Positions 29,046 through 40,528 are shown, counted from the stretch's first letter. The stretch is DNA of 64,000 nucleotides from Chloroflexota bacterium (GCA_013112685.1 JABFGC010000002.1:1622902-1686901); one strand, 5' to 3'. Notes: generated by a model from the sequence alone, not told the origin. Translations and numbers: made by a program.

Positions 29046-29709
29046 ATGAAGAAAATGCTTGAAAGAGTATTCTCTTTCTTGAGGTTAAAAACGACCAGGC
29101 TCCCCGCGCAGAAGAAATGGCACAAAACCAGGGCGCAGAGTCTGGTGGAATTTGCCATCACCCTGCCCATCATCCTCATCCTGCTTTCGGGAGTGGTGGA
29201 GTTTGGGTTTGCCCTTAATTATTACCTCTCCCTGCTCGACGCCACCCGCGAGGCGGCGCGGTTTTTCAGCGACCAGGATCCCTTTACAAGGGACGGCGGC
29301 GGCGCCATCACGGGAGATGACAATAATTTTTATGCTTCAGCGGCGACCATGGTGAGAGCCTCCCCTGGACCCGCAGGTGGTGGGCCCCTTCGTACCAGGG
29401 CGCAGAATCGTCCTCGATCCCGCTATGGACGATGTTATCGTCCATGTCTATAGTTCGTCAGGCGGATCCGTTACCCAGCACCCGAGTTCGGGACCCTACC
29501 ACATGTACAACAACTTTGACCCGATCTTTACCACCGAGTCGGTTCAAGACCGCCTGACCGCCGGGGCGCCCAACCAGGGCATCCTGATCGTGGAGGTTCA
29601 TTATAACTACCACCAAGTGCTCGCCCTTCCCTGGATTACGATGTTTGTGCCAAATCCGATGGTGTTAAGAACTTATACCATCATGCCCAACCGGGCCGCG
29701 GAGCCGTAA
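29046..29709 (+). CDS. TadE-like pseudopilin protein 3 (frameshifted)
   Basis: About 220 residues. N-terminus with HKTRAQSLVEFAITLPIIL (TadE signature) and a membrane helix ending VEFGFALNYYLSLLDATREA. The frame breaks near 29352 (ATGGTGAGAGCC); the second half runs LDPQVVGPFVPGRRIVLDP to VLRTYTIMPNRAAEP. It precedes the VWA gene by 11 nt. Likely a minor pseudopilin. Confidence 0.78.
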
Positions 29710-29720
29710 AGAGAGAGATT

Positions 29721-31250
29721 ATGTGGAAAAGATTTCTTCGTAACGCCGAGCGCGGGCAAGCCATTGTTATCGTTGCATTTGCCATGATCGGCATCATCGC
29801 CGCTGTGGGTCTGATGACCGACGGCGGAATATTATTGATCGAGTACGGCAAGCTGAAGCGCGCCATCGACTCGGCCGCCATTGCATCCGCCTCGCAATTC
29901 CGAAAGAACTTCGAGGGCACCGACCTGGTCGAGGCGGCGCAGGATTTTCTCTCCCTCAACCAGTCCGAAGCCAGCACCATCATTGTCTATCGTTGCCGGC
30001 GCGATCCAAACACCGGCGATCTTGAAACCTCGGTGGACGGCACCGAACACGCAGAGGACCTTTGCACCACGCCCCGGCGTAAGTTATTGCGCGTCTTTGC
30101 CGAGCGGACTGTTTCGCTTGGTTTTATGCGGGTGCTTGGGATCAATACCGCAACGATCAACGCCAGCTCCGTCGGCGAAGCGGCTTCAATTGACCTTGTG
30201 CTTGTGATTGACACTTCCGCATCCATGTCGTATGAAACAGGCGGGAATCCGGATTATCCGGACAGTTCCCTGGACGACCCTTCCGTTTGCAATACGTCCG
30301 TATCGAATCCTTGCGAACCGATGCGCAGCATCAAGAATGTTGCAAGAGACTTTGTGGAAGGCGATTTTCTGTTCTTCCCCTACGACCGGGTCAGTATTGT
30401 AGCCATGACGAGCCAGGTTCCAGATGGATCGAGGAATACAGTAACGGTCCTTCCTTTATCATATAGCGAGAGCGATGTAGTAAACGCGATCGAGGGTCTT
30501 AATGTATTTCAGCCCCCTGAATGCAATTGGGGATCGCCGGCAAGCCCAAGTTCAGGTCCATGCCTAAATTATGTTTCAGGATCGTTTGTGGGTCTTGAGT
30601 GCCCCCTTTATCGTTTGGGTCCCGACCTGATAGCAGGCACCGCGGATGACGGGGTCAAGGATATATCCTCCTGCAACTCCAGCAATATAGGCGGAGCCCT
30701 GCTGAGAGCTGCGGCTGAATTTGCCGTCGATCCGATCCGTGAAGACTCCTTCTGGGCGGTGATTGCTTTGGCGGGCGGTCCTGCCAACGCCACCGATTCC
30801 TATCTTCCCAGTTTCCCTTATGGCTATTGTCCCCCCTCCACCTGGAACGACCCAGTCAACCCATTTTGCCGTGATGCTTTGGCTTACACGAGGCACTCGG
30901 ACGGGGATGCAGATTATGACGCGGATGATTATGCACATGATATGGCGGACTACCTTGCAGACCCGGTGGACGGGCAGGGTGTGGCAGTATACACAATAGG
31001 GCTTGGCCGGCTTATCCGAAATGCGCCGAAGGGAGACCCGGACGCCGGCGAGAAATTGCTGACGTACATCGCGGAATGCGCCGGTGAACCAACCATATAT
31101 GGGGATGCCCCAGCCGACCCCTGTCCACCCAACCCTGACACAAGGGTAAACAGCAATCATGGGTTTTACAGCTTCTCGCCAGATGCGGCCGGACTTGAGG
31201 CAATCTTCCTGAGAATCGCCTCCAACATCTTTACCAGACTCTCGCAATAG
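29721..31250 (+). CDS. TadG-like protein with von Willebrand factor A domain
   Basis: 509 residues. N-terminal TadG helix ([21 protein letters not shown]), then a VWA domain from residue ~155 with the MIDAS motif [13 protein letters not shown] (DxSxS). Downstream are long acidic/Asp-rich loops ([19 protein letters not shown]) and several Cys. VWA domains at this position mediate metal-dependent adhesion or assembly contacts in Tad systems. One intact frame, in contrast to its neighbours. Confidence 0.85.
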   Translation: MWKRFLRNAERGQAIVIVAFAMIGIIAAVGLMTDGGILLIEYGKLKRAIDSAAIASASQFRKNFEGTDLVEAAQDFLSLNQSEASTIIVYRCRRDPNTGDLETSVDGTEHAEDLCTTPRRKLLRVFAERTVSLGFMRVLGINTATINASSVGEAASIDLVLVIDTSASMSYETGGNPDYPDSSLDDPSVCNTSVSNPCEPMRSIKNVARDFVEGDFLFFPYDRVSIVAMTSQVPDGSRNTVTVLPLSYSESDVVNAIEGLNVFQPPECNWGSPASPSSGPCLNYVSGSFVGLECPLYRLGPDLIAGTADDGVKDISSCNSSNIGGALLRAAAEFAVDPIREDSFWAVIALAGGPANATDSYLPSFPYGYCPPSTWNDPVNPFCRDALAYTRHSDGDADYDADDYAHDMADYLADPVDGQGVAVYTIGLGRLIRNAPKGDPDAGEKLLTYIAECAGEPTIYGDAPADPCPPNPDTRVNSNHGFYSFSPDAAGLEAIFLRIASNIFTRLSQ

Positions 31251-31284
31251 TGTATTATCCATTCATCATAGCAAGGATGCTCTT

Positions 31285-32838
31285 ATGAAAATTTTCCGCA
31301 CCCAAACCAGAGGTTCGCCGGGCAAGCCCAGGGCGCAAGCCATGGTGGAGTTTGCCCTGGTCATCCCCCTCCTGCTCTTTGTGCTGGTGGGGGTGATCGA
31401 GTTTTCACGCCTGCTCTTTGCATGGATCGTGATCGAAAATTCCACCCGTTTCGGCATCCGTTACGCCACTACCGGCAGATATGAAGATTATTATTGCGAT
31501 GGAGGCGGCATCTATGACATTTCCGGCATTGACCAGGACGGCGACGGAAGCGTGTGCACTACTGAAGAGGAAGAGGACACCGGCGCGCGCATCTTTTCCA
31601 TCCGTGACGAGACCCGGCGAATCGTCATTGGTTTCTTCCTAAGGGACGCCACCTTGGGCGATACCGCAACCACCGCGGATGAAAACTTCTTCAACATCAC
31701 CGTATGCTCCGCCGAAGACGGACGCATCTTTACACCGCCGTTGATGGCGCGCCCTGTTTATGCAGATTGCGCCCTCCCTGACGGCTCCCGCAGTGAACAT
31801 GCCGGAACGCCTGGCAATCGCGTGGTAGTGGCGGCAGATTACAACTTTACCTTTATCGTGATGGATCTGTTTGGCTTCGAACCGAACATGATTCACCTCG
31901 CTTCCTATCGTGAAGGCATCGTGGAGCAGTTCCGCGCGGCGCGGGCGATCAATACGCCTCTGCCGTTAAACATCCCCACCGTCCCCTCGAACACACCAGT
32001 GCCGACTAATACCTACACAATCACTCCAACGTTCACCGAGACCCTTACTCCCACGATCACACCCACCCGCACCCCGACCCGCACTCCCTCGATCACCCCA
32101 ACACCCTCCGTGACCCGCACCCCCACCAATACCCGCACGCCCACCAACACGCCTACACCGTCGTGCAGCAACATCTTCATCAACCGCACCCGTTTCAACG
32201 GAGATAACTTTGAGGCGCGCGTCCAGAACAACAACTTTGCCCCGGCATTTTTGACCAACTCCACGCTGAGCTGGTCACCGTCTCCGCTGGTGGGCAGATA
32301 TTTCGACTATTTCCAGTTCGGCGGGACCACCTACTACGATCCGCCGAATACGCCGAATATTGTAGACTCGCCGGTCAGTTCGACCGCCCCAAACATGCAA
32401 CTAAACGGCAGCGGCTCCACACTGGATTGGATCGCCGATTTCAGCAATTCAACATGGACCGGCGTCTGGAATGTCAGCCTGACCTTCACCTTCCCGAACT
32501 GGGGTGATTGTGTCGCCACCGGCAGCATCAACAACTACACCGCCACGCCGTCCATGACGCGCACACCTTCCAACACGCCGACCATTACCAACACGCCCAC
32601 CATTACACGAACACCTACCATCACACGTACGCCCACCATTACGCGCACACCGTCGAGAACACCGACACCTTCGCGCACGCCGACGCCTTCAAACACACCC
32701 ACGCGAACGTACACCCCAACGGCTACATTTACTCCATCGCGCACGCCTACACGTACTCCGACGGTTGCAACGCCGACGCCAAGCCGTACGCCGACGTACA
32801 CTCCATCGCCATCGCCTACTATCTGTATTGACTGTTAG
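31285..32838 (+). CDS. TadE-like protein 4 with two Thr/Pro-rich linkers
   Basis: 517 residues. TadE N-terminus ([20 protein letters not shown]). Residues ~230-290 are a Thr/Pro-rich linker ([18 protein letters not shown]), followed by a ~120-residue domain ([20 protein letters not shown] ... [15 protein letters not shown]), then a second Thr/Pro-rich tail (~415-510) ending PSPTICIDC. The linkers look like glycosylatable stalks. Last gene of the cluster, followed by a terminator. Confidence 0.82.
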   Translation: MKIFRTQTRGSPGKPRAQAMVEFALVIPLLLFVLVGVIEFSRLLFAWIVIENSTRFGIRYATTGRYEDYYCDGGGIYDISGIDQDGDGSVCTTEEEEDTGARIFSIRDETRRIVIGFFLRDATLGDTATTADENFFNITVCSAEDGRIFTPPLMARPVYADCALPDGSRSEHAGTPGNRVVVAADYNFTFIVMDLFGFEPNMIHLASYREGIVEQFRAARAINTPLPLNIPTVPSNTPVPTNTYTITPTFTETLTPTITPTRTPTRTPSITPTPSVTRTPTNTRTPTNTPTPSCSNIFINRTRFNGDNFEARVQNNNFAPAFLTNSTLSWSPSPLVGRYFDYFQFGGTTYYDPPNTPNIVDSPVSSTAPNMQLNGSGSTLDWIADFSNSTWTGVWNVSLTFTFPNWGDCVATGSINNYTATPSMTRTPSNTPTITNTPTITRTPTITRTPTITRTPSRTPTPSRTPTPSNTPTRTYTPTATFTPSRTPTRTPTVATPTPSRTPTYTPSPSPTICIDC

Positions 32839-32848
32839 GTGGAACGTA

Positions 32849-32877
32849 CCGCCAGCCAGTTGGCTGGCGGTATTTTT
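32849..32877 (+). terminator. terminator of the Tad cluster
   Basis: 10-bp arms ccgccagcca / tggctggcgg, 2-nt spacer, then tattttt. It overlaps the -35 box of the glmS promoter. Confidence 0.85.
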
Positions 32878-32887
32878 ACGGTATAAT
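32860..32887 (+). promoter_or_regulatory. glmS promoter
   Basis: TTGGCT (32860-32865), 16-nt spacer, TATAAT (32882-32887), upstream of the glmS ribozyme. Confidence 0.7.
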
Positions 32888-32937
32888 CCTGCCCGTTACC
32901 GAAAGGAGGTGCAGCGACATTTTTGAACGGGAAAGAC

Positions 32938-33180
32938 AGCGCATGGACCCCGCGCAACGCGGGGTTGACGAGGATGAGGGTTCTCCATTGCGAAATGGAG
33001 TTAAGGACGCCTTTGGCGCCCGAAAATCGAAGGATCAGCGGAAGCCCTCCGGGTACGCCATTACCCGTCAATCTTTCCCTCCAGGATAAATCTCTGCCGA
33101 CAACATCCCGCGGGCGACCGGGGGAATCAAAAGGCGGAGGGTGGCAAAACCATGAGGTCGAGCGGACAGGCGTCGGTTAA
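32938..33180 (+). promoter_or_regulatory. glmS ribozyme / glucosamine-6-phosphate riboswitch
   Basis: Directly upstream of glmS. The self-cleavage context A|GCGC lies at 32938/32939, followed by the P1-like stem ccccgcg/cgcgggg, then the core gttgacgaggatgaggg, which matches the glmS ribozyme consensus. Further on, atcgaaggatcagcgg matches the conserved AUCGA..CGGCGG region, and ccctcc pairs back with gaggg. Between the two core parts is an extra pair of hairpins (ctccat..atggag; acgcc..ggcgc). Binding of glucosamine-6-phosphate triggers cleavage and lowers glmS expression. The 3' boundary is approximate. Confidence 0.8.
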
Positions 33181-33237
33181 GTCGGATGCGCCTGTGTCTC
33201 GACATCCAAATCAAACAAAACTGGAGGATCCCCCATC

Positions 33238-35078
33238 ATGTGTGGAATCGTCGGATATATCGGGCCGCGAGACGCGACGCCGATCATCCTTAATGGTCTT
33301 AAAAGACTGGAATACCGCGGCTATGACTCCGCCGGAGTCGCCGTCATCAACAACCATCAAATCGAAGTCCGCCGCGACGCCGGAAAGTTGTCGCAATTGA
33401 TTGACCTGGTCAATAAGTCGCCGTTGGCTGGTGCGCCGGGATCGGGCATACCCGCTGGGCGACGCACGGCGCGCCTTCGGCGAGGAATGCGCATCCGCAC
33501 GTCAGCAACACGGGCAGGATGGTCGTTGTCCATAACGGCATCGTGGAAAATTTCCTCGAACTGAAGGACGAACTGACCAGCGAAGGCATTGTGTTCAACT
33601 CGGATACAGACACGGAAACCATCGTGCATCTCGCTGAAAACCACAAGGCGTCGGGGGCCGGGTTCGAAGAAGCCGCGCGCCGCACGTTCAATCAGATCGA
33701 AGGCGCGAATGTGGTGCTGTTGATGTCCATCGAGGAGCCGGATAAAATCATTGCCGCGCGCATCGGCAATGCAGGCGGAGTGGTGCTTGGAATTGGGGAA
33801 AACGAAAATTATCTCGCTTCAGATATCCCTGCGATTTTGGAACACACCCGCAAAGTGATCTTTCTTGAATCGAGGCAGATGGCGGTCGTGACGCGCGACG
33901 GCATTCGGATCGAGACGCTCGATGGGCAGGTGGTTCAGCCTGAAATCCATACCATCTCCTTCGACGCGGTCTCGGCGGAAAAGGGCGAATACCGCCACTT
34001 CATGCAAAAAGAAATCCACGAGCAGGTGCGCGCGCTGACCGACACGCTTGCAGGCAGGATTGATTTCAAAGAGGGGCGCATCCGCCTGCCGGAATTGAAA
34101 CTCACGCCCGAACTCGCCAAACGCATCCAGCGGATTTACATCACCGCCTGCGGCACGGCGGCATACGCGGGCATGGTGGGCAAATACCTGATCGAGAAGA
34201 TCGCCCGCATCCCTGTGGAAGTGGTGATTGGTTCCGAGTTTCGGTACAGCGACCCCATCGTGGACGAAAATACGGTCGTGCTTGCCATCTCCCAATCGGG
34301 AGAAACTGCCGATACCCTCGCCGCGATGGAGGAAGGCAGGCGCAAGGGCGGCATTCTCTGGAGCATCGTCAACGCCATCGGTTCGCAAGCCATGCGCATT
34401 GCAGACGGTTACATCGCCATGCAAACCGGACCGGAGATCGGCGTGGCATCCACCAAGGCGTTCACCGCGCCGCTCGTGGACCAGTACATGCTTGCCATCC
34501 TGCTGGCGAATATGCGCGGCGCGATTGACGAAAAGACCCGCCGTGAACTGGTGGCTGATCTGCGCCTCGTCCCCGACCTGGCTGGGCGCGTGATGGATAC
34601 GGAAGCCGAAATCGAAAAGGTCGCCCACACCTTGAAGGATATTCGCGGCTGTCTGTACCTGGGACGCGGCATCAACATGCCCATTGCGTATGAAGGCGCG
34701 TTGAAACTCAAGGAGATTTCCTACATTCACGCGGAAGGCTATCCAGCCGGTGAGATGAAACACGGTCCCATTGCCTTGATTGACGAAGAGATGCCTGTGC
34801 TTTGCCTTGCTCCCAAAGACCCCTGGCACGAGAAAATGATCTCGCAGATTCAACAGGCGAAGGCGCGCGGAGGCACGGTCATCGCCGTGGCAACCGAAGG
34901 AGATGAACTCGTCAAAGGCATGGCAGACCACGTGTTGTGGATCCCCGAAGCGCCGTGGATGCTTTCCCCGGTGGTGACCGTCCTGCCCCTGCAAATGCTG
35001 GCATATCACATCGCCACGATCCGAGGCTTGGATGTTGACCAGCCGAGGAACCTGGCAAAAAGCGTGACAGTCGAATAA
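33238..35078 (+). CDS. glmS: glutamine-fructose-6-phosphate aminotransferase (frameshifted)
   Basis: About 614 residues. N-terminal glutaminase with catalytic Cys2 ([14 protein letters not shown]). The frame is lost at ~33440 (one G missing; GCGCCGGGATC should be GCGCCGGGGATC), which restores [13 protein letters not shown]. Two SIS domains follow, with [33 protein letters not shown] and a conserved C-terminus [11 protein letters not shown]. It makes glucosamine-6-phosphate for cell-wall and glycan synthesis, feeding murA. Controlled by the ribozyme in its leader. Confidence 0.94.
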
Positions 35079-35084
35079 ACGAAA

Positions 35085-35115
35085 ACGCCCCTGCAAAACC
35101 GAGCTGCAGGGGCGT
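35085..35115. terminator. bidirectional terminator between glmS and the KAS III-like gene
   Basis: 11-bp stem acgcccctgca / tgcaggggcgt, 9-nt loop, T-run tgtgtttt on the plus strand. Confidence 0.85.
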
Positions 35116-35129
35116 GTGTTTTACGGGAG

Positions 35130-36381
35130 TTACGAAGAGGAGCCCATCGAGACAGCCATCACATCGTAATAGGTGCCTGCGCCGAACCCATCGAAGAGGA
35201 TGTGATCGCCCAATTTGATCTCCGGCAGTTTGCGGAGGAAGGCGATCATATTGGAGGCGGCGCTGACGTTGCCGAAATCGCTCAACAGCCAGGGCATGGG
35301 GAATTCGATTCCCAGTTTGGAAAGATGCTTGGCTTTCAGGGCATTGATCTTGTAATTGGCGTGATGGACAATGCCCATGGTAATGGACTTGCCGGATTGT
35401 CCCAGCCGCTCCATCAGCGCGCGGTATTCCCCGTACACATCGGCGACCACCTGCACCCCGGTGCGGACGAACAGCTTCACCATGCCCATCAGTCCCGCCA
35501 TCTCGATGGACGCGCCGTCCTTCGGCTCGTTCATCAGCCCGGCAACACGGATGTGGTTTTCCCGTTCCTCCACTACATCCACCAGCGAATCGGACGAAGG
35601 GTCCGGGTGGGAATGCGGGTAATACATCCGCACTGCCAGCAAGCCTTCCTCGTCGTAATTCTCGTAGGTTTTCCCCACCAGCAGGTTGATGGTCTCTCCG
35701 GGTATCACGCCGATGACGCCCATCCCGTTCCCGAACAATTGCAAGGCATTTTTATCCTTCGAGCCGCACGTAAAGCGGCTCAAGCCTTCGATGCCGCCGA
35801 CCAAGATCTTTTTTCCGCGTAAATGCTCGGCGACGTTCAATTGACCTGGCTTCGAAAGTTCGGGGTTCAGGGCGAGATGCAAAGCGCCCATCGAGCCGTC
35901 GCACGCCTTGTGCACGCTGACCTTCAACGCCGATTCGGGAATCCCAGCCATGCGGGCAATCCGTCCCACATAATCGTTCGAGACCGGCCCGCTCAACCCG
36001 ATTAGGACGCCTTCGATCTCCGCGGCATTCCATCCGCACGCCTGCATGGCTTTTTTCAGCAGGCGCACGCCCACTTCCAGTTCCAGGTCGAGATTCTGTT
36101 CGTCGTTCAATTGCGGGATGTGCTGGCGGTAGTCGAACCCCAGTTCGGATAAATTCAACACATCCTCGGCGCCCAACGGCTCGCCGAGCCGGCTCTCGAC
36201 GAACGACGGAAGGCTCGAATTGCTATAACTCTGCCCCCACGAACCGTACGCTCCCCCCAATCCCCAACGCGGGGTTATAAACGCCCTCCAGCCCAACCGG
36301 GACTCCGCCGCCAACGGGCACGATAAATTTTTCGACATTGGGGCGGTCATAGAAGGACAGATTTTGTACATTTTCAGACAT
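35130..36381 (-). CDS. beta-ketoacyl-ACP synthase III-like protein (frameshifted)
   Basis: About 416 residues. The start is at 36381 (MSENVQNLSFYDRPNVEKF) behind aaggag; an extra G at about 36258 (six Gs instead of five) breaks the frame after NPALGIGG. The thiolase-fold triad is visible: Cys in SVHKACDGSMGALHL, His in MGIVHHANYKIN, Asn in DFGNVSAASN. This matches KAS III/FabH-type condensing enzymes; an HMG-CoA-synthase-like role is possible but less likely. Longer than typical FabH (about 320 residues), with an extended N-terminus. No other fatty-acid gene is adjacent. Confidence 0.75.
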
Positions 36382-36486
36382 GGCAAACAACTCCTTTTCT
36401 GCTTAAACCCCGTCCGACCGAAAAGGCTACACCCTGAGCAGGCAGGGTAAAATAGCCCAACCCACACAAAAACGGAGATTTACCCG

Positions 36487-36918
36487 ATGCGCCCCGAATG
36501 GGATTCTTACTTCATGAAAATCGCCTACGCCGTTTCAGAACGGAGCACCTGCGACCGCGCCTTTGTCGGCTGTGTGCTCGTGCGCGACAAACGCATCCTC
36601 ACAACCGGTTTCAACGGTTCCCCCGCCGGGCAGGCGCACTGCGACGAAGCGGGTCACTTGATGGTGGACGGTCACTGCGTGCGCACCATCCATGCCGAAA
36701 CGAACGCCATCATCCAGGCGGCGTTACACGGCGTCTCCACCAAAGGCGCGACCTGTTACGTTACCCACCTGCCGTGCATCAACTGCACCAAGGCATTGAT
36801 CAACGCGGGCATTACGCGGATCGTCTACAGCGAGTCGTACCGCACGGACGAAAACGCGCTGAACTTCCTGAACGCCGCAAACATCGAAGTGGTGCAAAAG
36901 GAGTTTAGCCCTGGATGA
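36487..36918 (+). CDS. deoxycytidylate deaminase (ComEB family)
   Basis: 143 residues. The zinc cytidine/dCMP deaminase motifs are clear: TIHAETNAIIQ (HxE) and THLPCINCTKALI (PCxxC), plus the Cys/His near AHCDEAGH for the second zinc site of dCMP deaminases. Converts dCMP to dUMP, supplying thymidylate synthesis. Divergent from the KAS III-like gene. Confidence 0.9.
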   Translation: MRPEWDSYFMKIAYAVSERSTCDRAFVGCVLVRDKRILTTGFNGSPAGQAHCDEAGHLMVDGHCVRTIHAETNAIIQAALHGVSTKGATCYVTHLPCINCTKALINAGITRIVYSESYRTDENALNFLNAANIEVVQKEFSPG

Positions 36919-36940
36919 TGCCCGTGTTCCCTCACCCTAA

Positions 36941-37030
36941 CCCTCTCCCAAAGGGAGAGGGGACTCCCTTCCCTCAAAGCAAACAATGAGGTTGAAAGAA
37001 AAACCCTCTCCCAAAAGGAGGGGGGCGGAA
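36941..37030. repeat. cccctctccc-type palindrome and degenerate copy
   Basis: ccctctccc / gggagaggg at 36941-36961, the same arms as at 15116, 43265 and 46966, then a degraded copy (ccctctcccaaaaggaggg) at about 37003. Confidence 0.7.
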
Positions 37031-37052
37031 AGGTTGGGGATGAGGGGGTTAA

Positions 37053-37639
37053 TCACCCAATCCTGAACAATAACGGACACAACCCTTTGCCCGGCGGTTC
37101 ATTCCTCCTTGCCGCTTCGATGGGACGGGCAAGGGCAGCCTCCAGCATGGCTTCGTCCATTTTGCAGATTTCGGGATGTCCCTCGATCACCCTCGCATAC
37201 GGGCAGCGTCCAAACAGCAGGCGCGGGCCCTGCGCGCCCGCCTCCCAGCGCGCCTGATAGTGCAGGTCGTTCAGTTTTTTCCACAAGGGCGGCGAGTCGT
37301 TTCGCCATCACGCCGGTGGCGGCTGTCTCGACCAAGCCCAGCGATGCAGCCATGCGCGCGCCGATAACTTTTTGCGTTCGTTTTTTCCTCCAGCAGGGCA
37401 AGCGTGAGGGCGGGAAGGTTATCCCCCAGCGCCGCCTGGGAGAGTGAGTACAGTTTTTCGGGTCTGCCTCTTTTTGCGCCGCCGCGGACGGAGGTCGGCT
37501 CCACCCGCCCATCGGAGCAAAGGATGGAGAGGTGGTGCCGCACATTCGGCGCGGATAACTTCAGGGCGCGCGCAATTTCGCGGGCGGATGCCGAGCGGGT
37601 CTTTTTGAGATAGGTCAGGATTTTTTGGCGGGAGGTCAT
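37053..37639 (-). CDS. SufR-like winged-helix regulator with Fe-S ligand cysteines (two frameshifts)
   Basis: About 195 residues. N-terminal HTH: MTSRQKILTYLKKTRSASAR, then EIARALKLSAPNVRHHLSIL and a GRPEKLYSLS wing, as in SufR/DeoR-type regulators. Two A-run insertions (about 37390 and 37277) split it. The C-terminal part has Cys ligands spaced as in SufR: GRCPYARVIEGHPEICKMDE (C-x12-C) and a third Cys (GKGLCPLLF) 28 residues on. SufR-type proteins sense iron-sulfur status. It is divergent from iscX-nuo, a likely target. Confidence 0.75.
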
Positions 37640-37779
37640 GAGTGGGGCGGGCTTGCGGGTGGGTAAAACTCAAAGGAACAGGATCAACTATCGCCGGGGA
37701 AGGAGGCGGGGGTTGTCATCCGGCGAAAGTGATTATACTCATGAATCCATTTTTGAAAATATATTTTTGCATAATTCAA

Positions 37780-37807
37780 TTGACGAATTTCGCCGCCGTG
37801 CTATAAT
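37780..37807 (+). promoter_or_regulatory. strong promoter of the iscX-nuo operon
   Basis: TTGACG (37780-37785), 16-nt spacer, TATAAT (37802-37807). It lies in the AT-rich gap between the SufR-like gene and iscX. Confidence 0.85.
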
Positions 37808-37839
37808 CCGCACAATTGTGAAGGAAAACACCAAAAGTG

Positions 37840-38052
37840 ATGACGCTCAACTGGGAATCCACGTATGCCATCGCGATGGAACTTCGGAGGCGGCACAGGG
37901 AGGTGAACATCGAAGAGGTTTCCCTGCAACAGATCTACAAATGGACGCTGGAGCTTTCGGAATTCGAGGATGATCCCGCGCTGGCAAACGACGGCATCCT
38001 TTACGCAATCTACCAAGACTGGTTCGAGGAGAACTCTCATTATGGAAAATGA
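37840..38052 (+). CDS. iscX: IscX-like Fe-S assembly protein
   Basis: 70 residues. The helix-rich sequence ([48 protein letters not shown]) matches IscX/YfhJ: acidic FEDDP motif and C-terminal WFEE. IscX binds the cysteine desulfurase and iron and tunes cluster assembly. I start at the ATG at 37840; a GTG at 37837 is possible. Overlaps nuoB by 11 nt. Placement at the head of a complex I operon is unusual. Confidence 0.8.
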   Translation: MTLNWESTYAIAMELRRRHREVNIEEVSLQQIYKWTLELSEFEDDPALANDGILYAIYQDWFEENSHYGK

Positions 38053-38674
38053 AGGCTTGAATCTTCCCAACTACAACATCCCGGAAGACATGCAGAATGT
38101 TGTAGCCATCACAACGCTCGACCGGCTTTACAACTGGGGACGCCGTTCCTCGGTGTGGCCCCTTATGTTCGGTCTGGCGTGCTGCGCGATCGAAATGATC
38201 GCCGCGCAAGCCGCGCGGTACGACATGGCGCGCTTCGGCATGGAAGTGATGCGCCCCACCCCGCGCCAAGCCGATATGCTTTTGGTCTCCGGCACGGTGA
38301 CGAAGAAAATGCTGCCCGCCCTCATCCGCCTGTATAACCAGATGCCCGAACCCAAGTACGTGGTGGCGATGGGCGCTTGCGCTTCGAGCGGCGGACCGTT
38401 CAAGGAGGGCTACAACGTGGTGGCAGGCATTGACAAGTTCCTGCCGGTGGACGTGTACATTCCGGGCTGCCCTCCCACCCCGCAGGCGCTGATCGCGGGG
38501 CTCATCAAATTGCAGGAAAAGATCGACAGGCAATCCATCAAGAAGGTGCGCTGGTATCAAAAAGGCAAACAGGATCCCAACTATGTGCCCATGCCCGTTT
38601 TGGGACCCGATTTGATTGACGTGCGCCGCAGCGCGGAAATTCGACAAGCCGCCGCGGTCAAGGAAGGTGCATGA
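38042..38674 (+). CDS. nuoB: NADH-quinone oxidoreductase subunit B
   Basis: 210 residues. The N2 cluster ligands are all present: [11 protein letters not shown] (CC), [11 protein letters not shown] and [11 protein letters not shown]. The start at 38042 is inside the end of iscX. NuoB carries cluster N2 next to the quinone site of complex I. The stop overlaps the nuoCD start (ATGA). Confidence 0.94.
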   Translation: MENEGLNLPNYNIPEDMQNVVAITTLDRLYNWGRRSSVWPLMFGLACCAIEMIAAQAARYDMARFGMEVMRPTPRQADMLLVSGTVTKKMLPALIRLYNQMPEPKYVVAMGACASSGGPFKEGYNVVAGIDKFLPVDVYIPGCPPTPQALIAGLIKLQEKIDRQSIKKVRWYQKGKQDPNYVPMPVLGPDLIDVRRSAEIRQAAAVKEGA

Positions 38675-40421
38675 TGGCAACCGCGCTTCAAACCCAGACC
38701 GTTGACCTGGTTGCCCGTTTCCCGGAGAAAGTCGTCGCGGACAGCCGCCCCGGGTATTCCGGCTTTATCGTCCAAAAGGAAAACCTCGTCGAGGCGGCGA
38801 CCGCCATCCGCGATGAATTCGGCTACGACCTGCTCTCCACCGTCACCGGCGTGGACTATATCGCCGAGAACAAAATGGAAGTCGTCTATCACGCCTTCCG
38901 CACCACCGGCGGACCGGGCTTGGTCTTCAAAGTCCAGGTGGACCGCGCGGATCCTATCGAAATCCCCTCGCTGGTCCCCGTGTGGACCGGGGCGGAATAC
39001 CAGGAGCGTGAAATCTGGGACCTGTTCGGCGTCCGATTCACCGGACATCCCGACCTGCGCCGCATCCTGATGTGGGAGGGTTTCGAAGGTCATCCCCTGC
39101 GCAAGGATTACAAGGAAGCCTTCTTTGAAGAGGAAGCCAAGCCGTATAAGAGCCGCTGGCCCGACGGCAACCACGCATACGCGGAGATGCGCAACCCCTT
39201 CCGCGATAACCTCAAGTTCCCCGCAGACTTCGACCCCGAGAGTTACACCCCGGAGAAAGAAGAAGACCTGTATGCCTCGCTGGAGCGCGTGAGCAAGCCG
39301 CTCTCCGAAGGCGATTTGAAGACCGACAGCATCGTGGTCAACATGGGGCCGCATCACCCCTCGACGCACGGCGTCTTTGCGCGTGGCGGTATCGCTCAAC
39401 GGCGAGACCATCACCGGGTTGAAGCCGGTCATGGGCTACCTGCACCGCAACCACGACAAGATCGGCGAGCGCAACACCTTCCTCCAGATCATTCCCTACA
39501 CCGACCGCCTCGATTATTTCAACTCGATGGCGAACAATTTCGGCTACGTGACCACGGTCGAAAAACTGATGAAGATTTCCGTCGCCGAACGCGCGGAATA
39601 CATCCGCGTCATCATGGCGGAGTTGACCCGTATTCAGAACCACCTGGTCTTCATCGGGATGCTGCTCAACGACCTGGGAACGCTCTACACCCCCGCCCTT
39701 TACGCCTTTGAAGAACGCGAACTGATCCTCGACATCTTCGAAGCCGTCTCCGGCGCACGCATGATGTGCAACTACTTCCGCTTCGGCGGCGTGGTGCGCG
39801 ACATTCCCGACGACGTGATGCAGAAGATCAAGGACCTGGTTTACGACCGCCTGCCCGCCAAGACCGAAGAAATGGAACGCTTCCTCAACGAGAACGAGGT
39901 GCTGGTGGCGCGCTTGAAGGGCATCAAGGTGTTGAACGCGGAAGAAGCCGTCCGCCTTTCGGTGACGGGACCGTGTCTGCGCGCCTCCGGTGTGCCGTAC
40001 GACATCCGCCGTGCCGACCCATATTCGGTGTACGACCGCTTCGACTTCGACGTGGCGGTGCGTTACAACGGCGACATGTACGATAACTACCTCATCCGCT
40101 TCGACGAAATCTACCAATCGCTGCGGATCCTGGACCAGGCGGTCAGGCAGATTCCCCGAGGGACCGATCAACTCGCAGAAACCGCAGTACCAGGTGCGGG
40201 TCCCGGCGGGAGAGGCGTACGGACGGGTCGAATCCCCGAAGGGCGAACTTGGCTACTACGTCGTCTCCAACGGCAAGCCGAACCCATACCGCTATCACGT
40301 CCGCGCGCCTTCCTTTGTCAACCTGACCGCGCTGGAGACCATGTGCGCCGGCGTCAAGATCGCGGACTTCGTCGCCCTGCTGGCGATGCTGGACATCGTG
40401 ATGGGTGAAGTGGATAGATAA
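38671..40421 (+). CDS. nuoCD: NADH-quinone oxidoreductase subunit CD fusion (two frameshifts)
   Basis: About 583 residues. Residues 1-~200 are NuoC ([41 protein letters not shown]). NuoD follows without a stop ([27 protein letters not shown] [22 protein letters not shown]-like). An extra G at ~39381 and an extra C at ~40155 break the frame; correction restores [11 protein letters not shown] and [11 protein letters not shown]. The end [14 protein letters not shown] and DIVMGEVDR is standard. Fused NuoCD occurs in several phyla. Confidence 0.9.
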
Positions 40422-40427
40422 TTCCTT

Positions 40428-40512
40428 ATGTCGTTGCGAGGGCAAAGCACGAAGCAACCTCCCTGTAATTGGGAGATTGCTTCGGCGGAAGAGCGCCGCC
40501 TCGCAATGACAT
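40428..40512. repeat. REP-like palindrome inside the nuo operon
   Basis: Ends atgtcgttgcgagg and cctcgcaatgacat, with an inner inverted pair (gaagcaacct / gattgcttcg). A relative lies at 52795-52886. Confidence 0.7.
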
Positions 40513-40528
40513 GGACTGGAGAATTTGT

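Noticed and set aside
33819..35096. A 425-codon minus-strand frame opposite glmS
   Set aside because: Shadow of the conserved SIS domains of GlmS.
38671..40421. Programmed frameshifting to explain broken genes such as nuoCD
   Set aside because: The break sites share no slippery sequence plus stimulator, lie in homopolymers and affect many unrelated genes. Only prfB has the expected signals.
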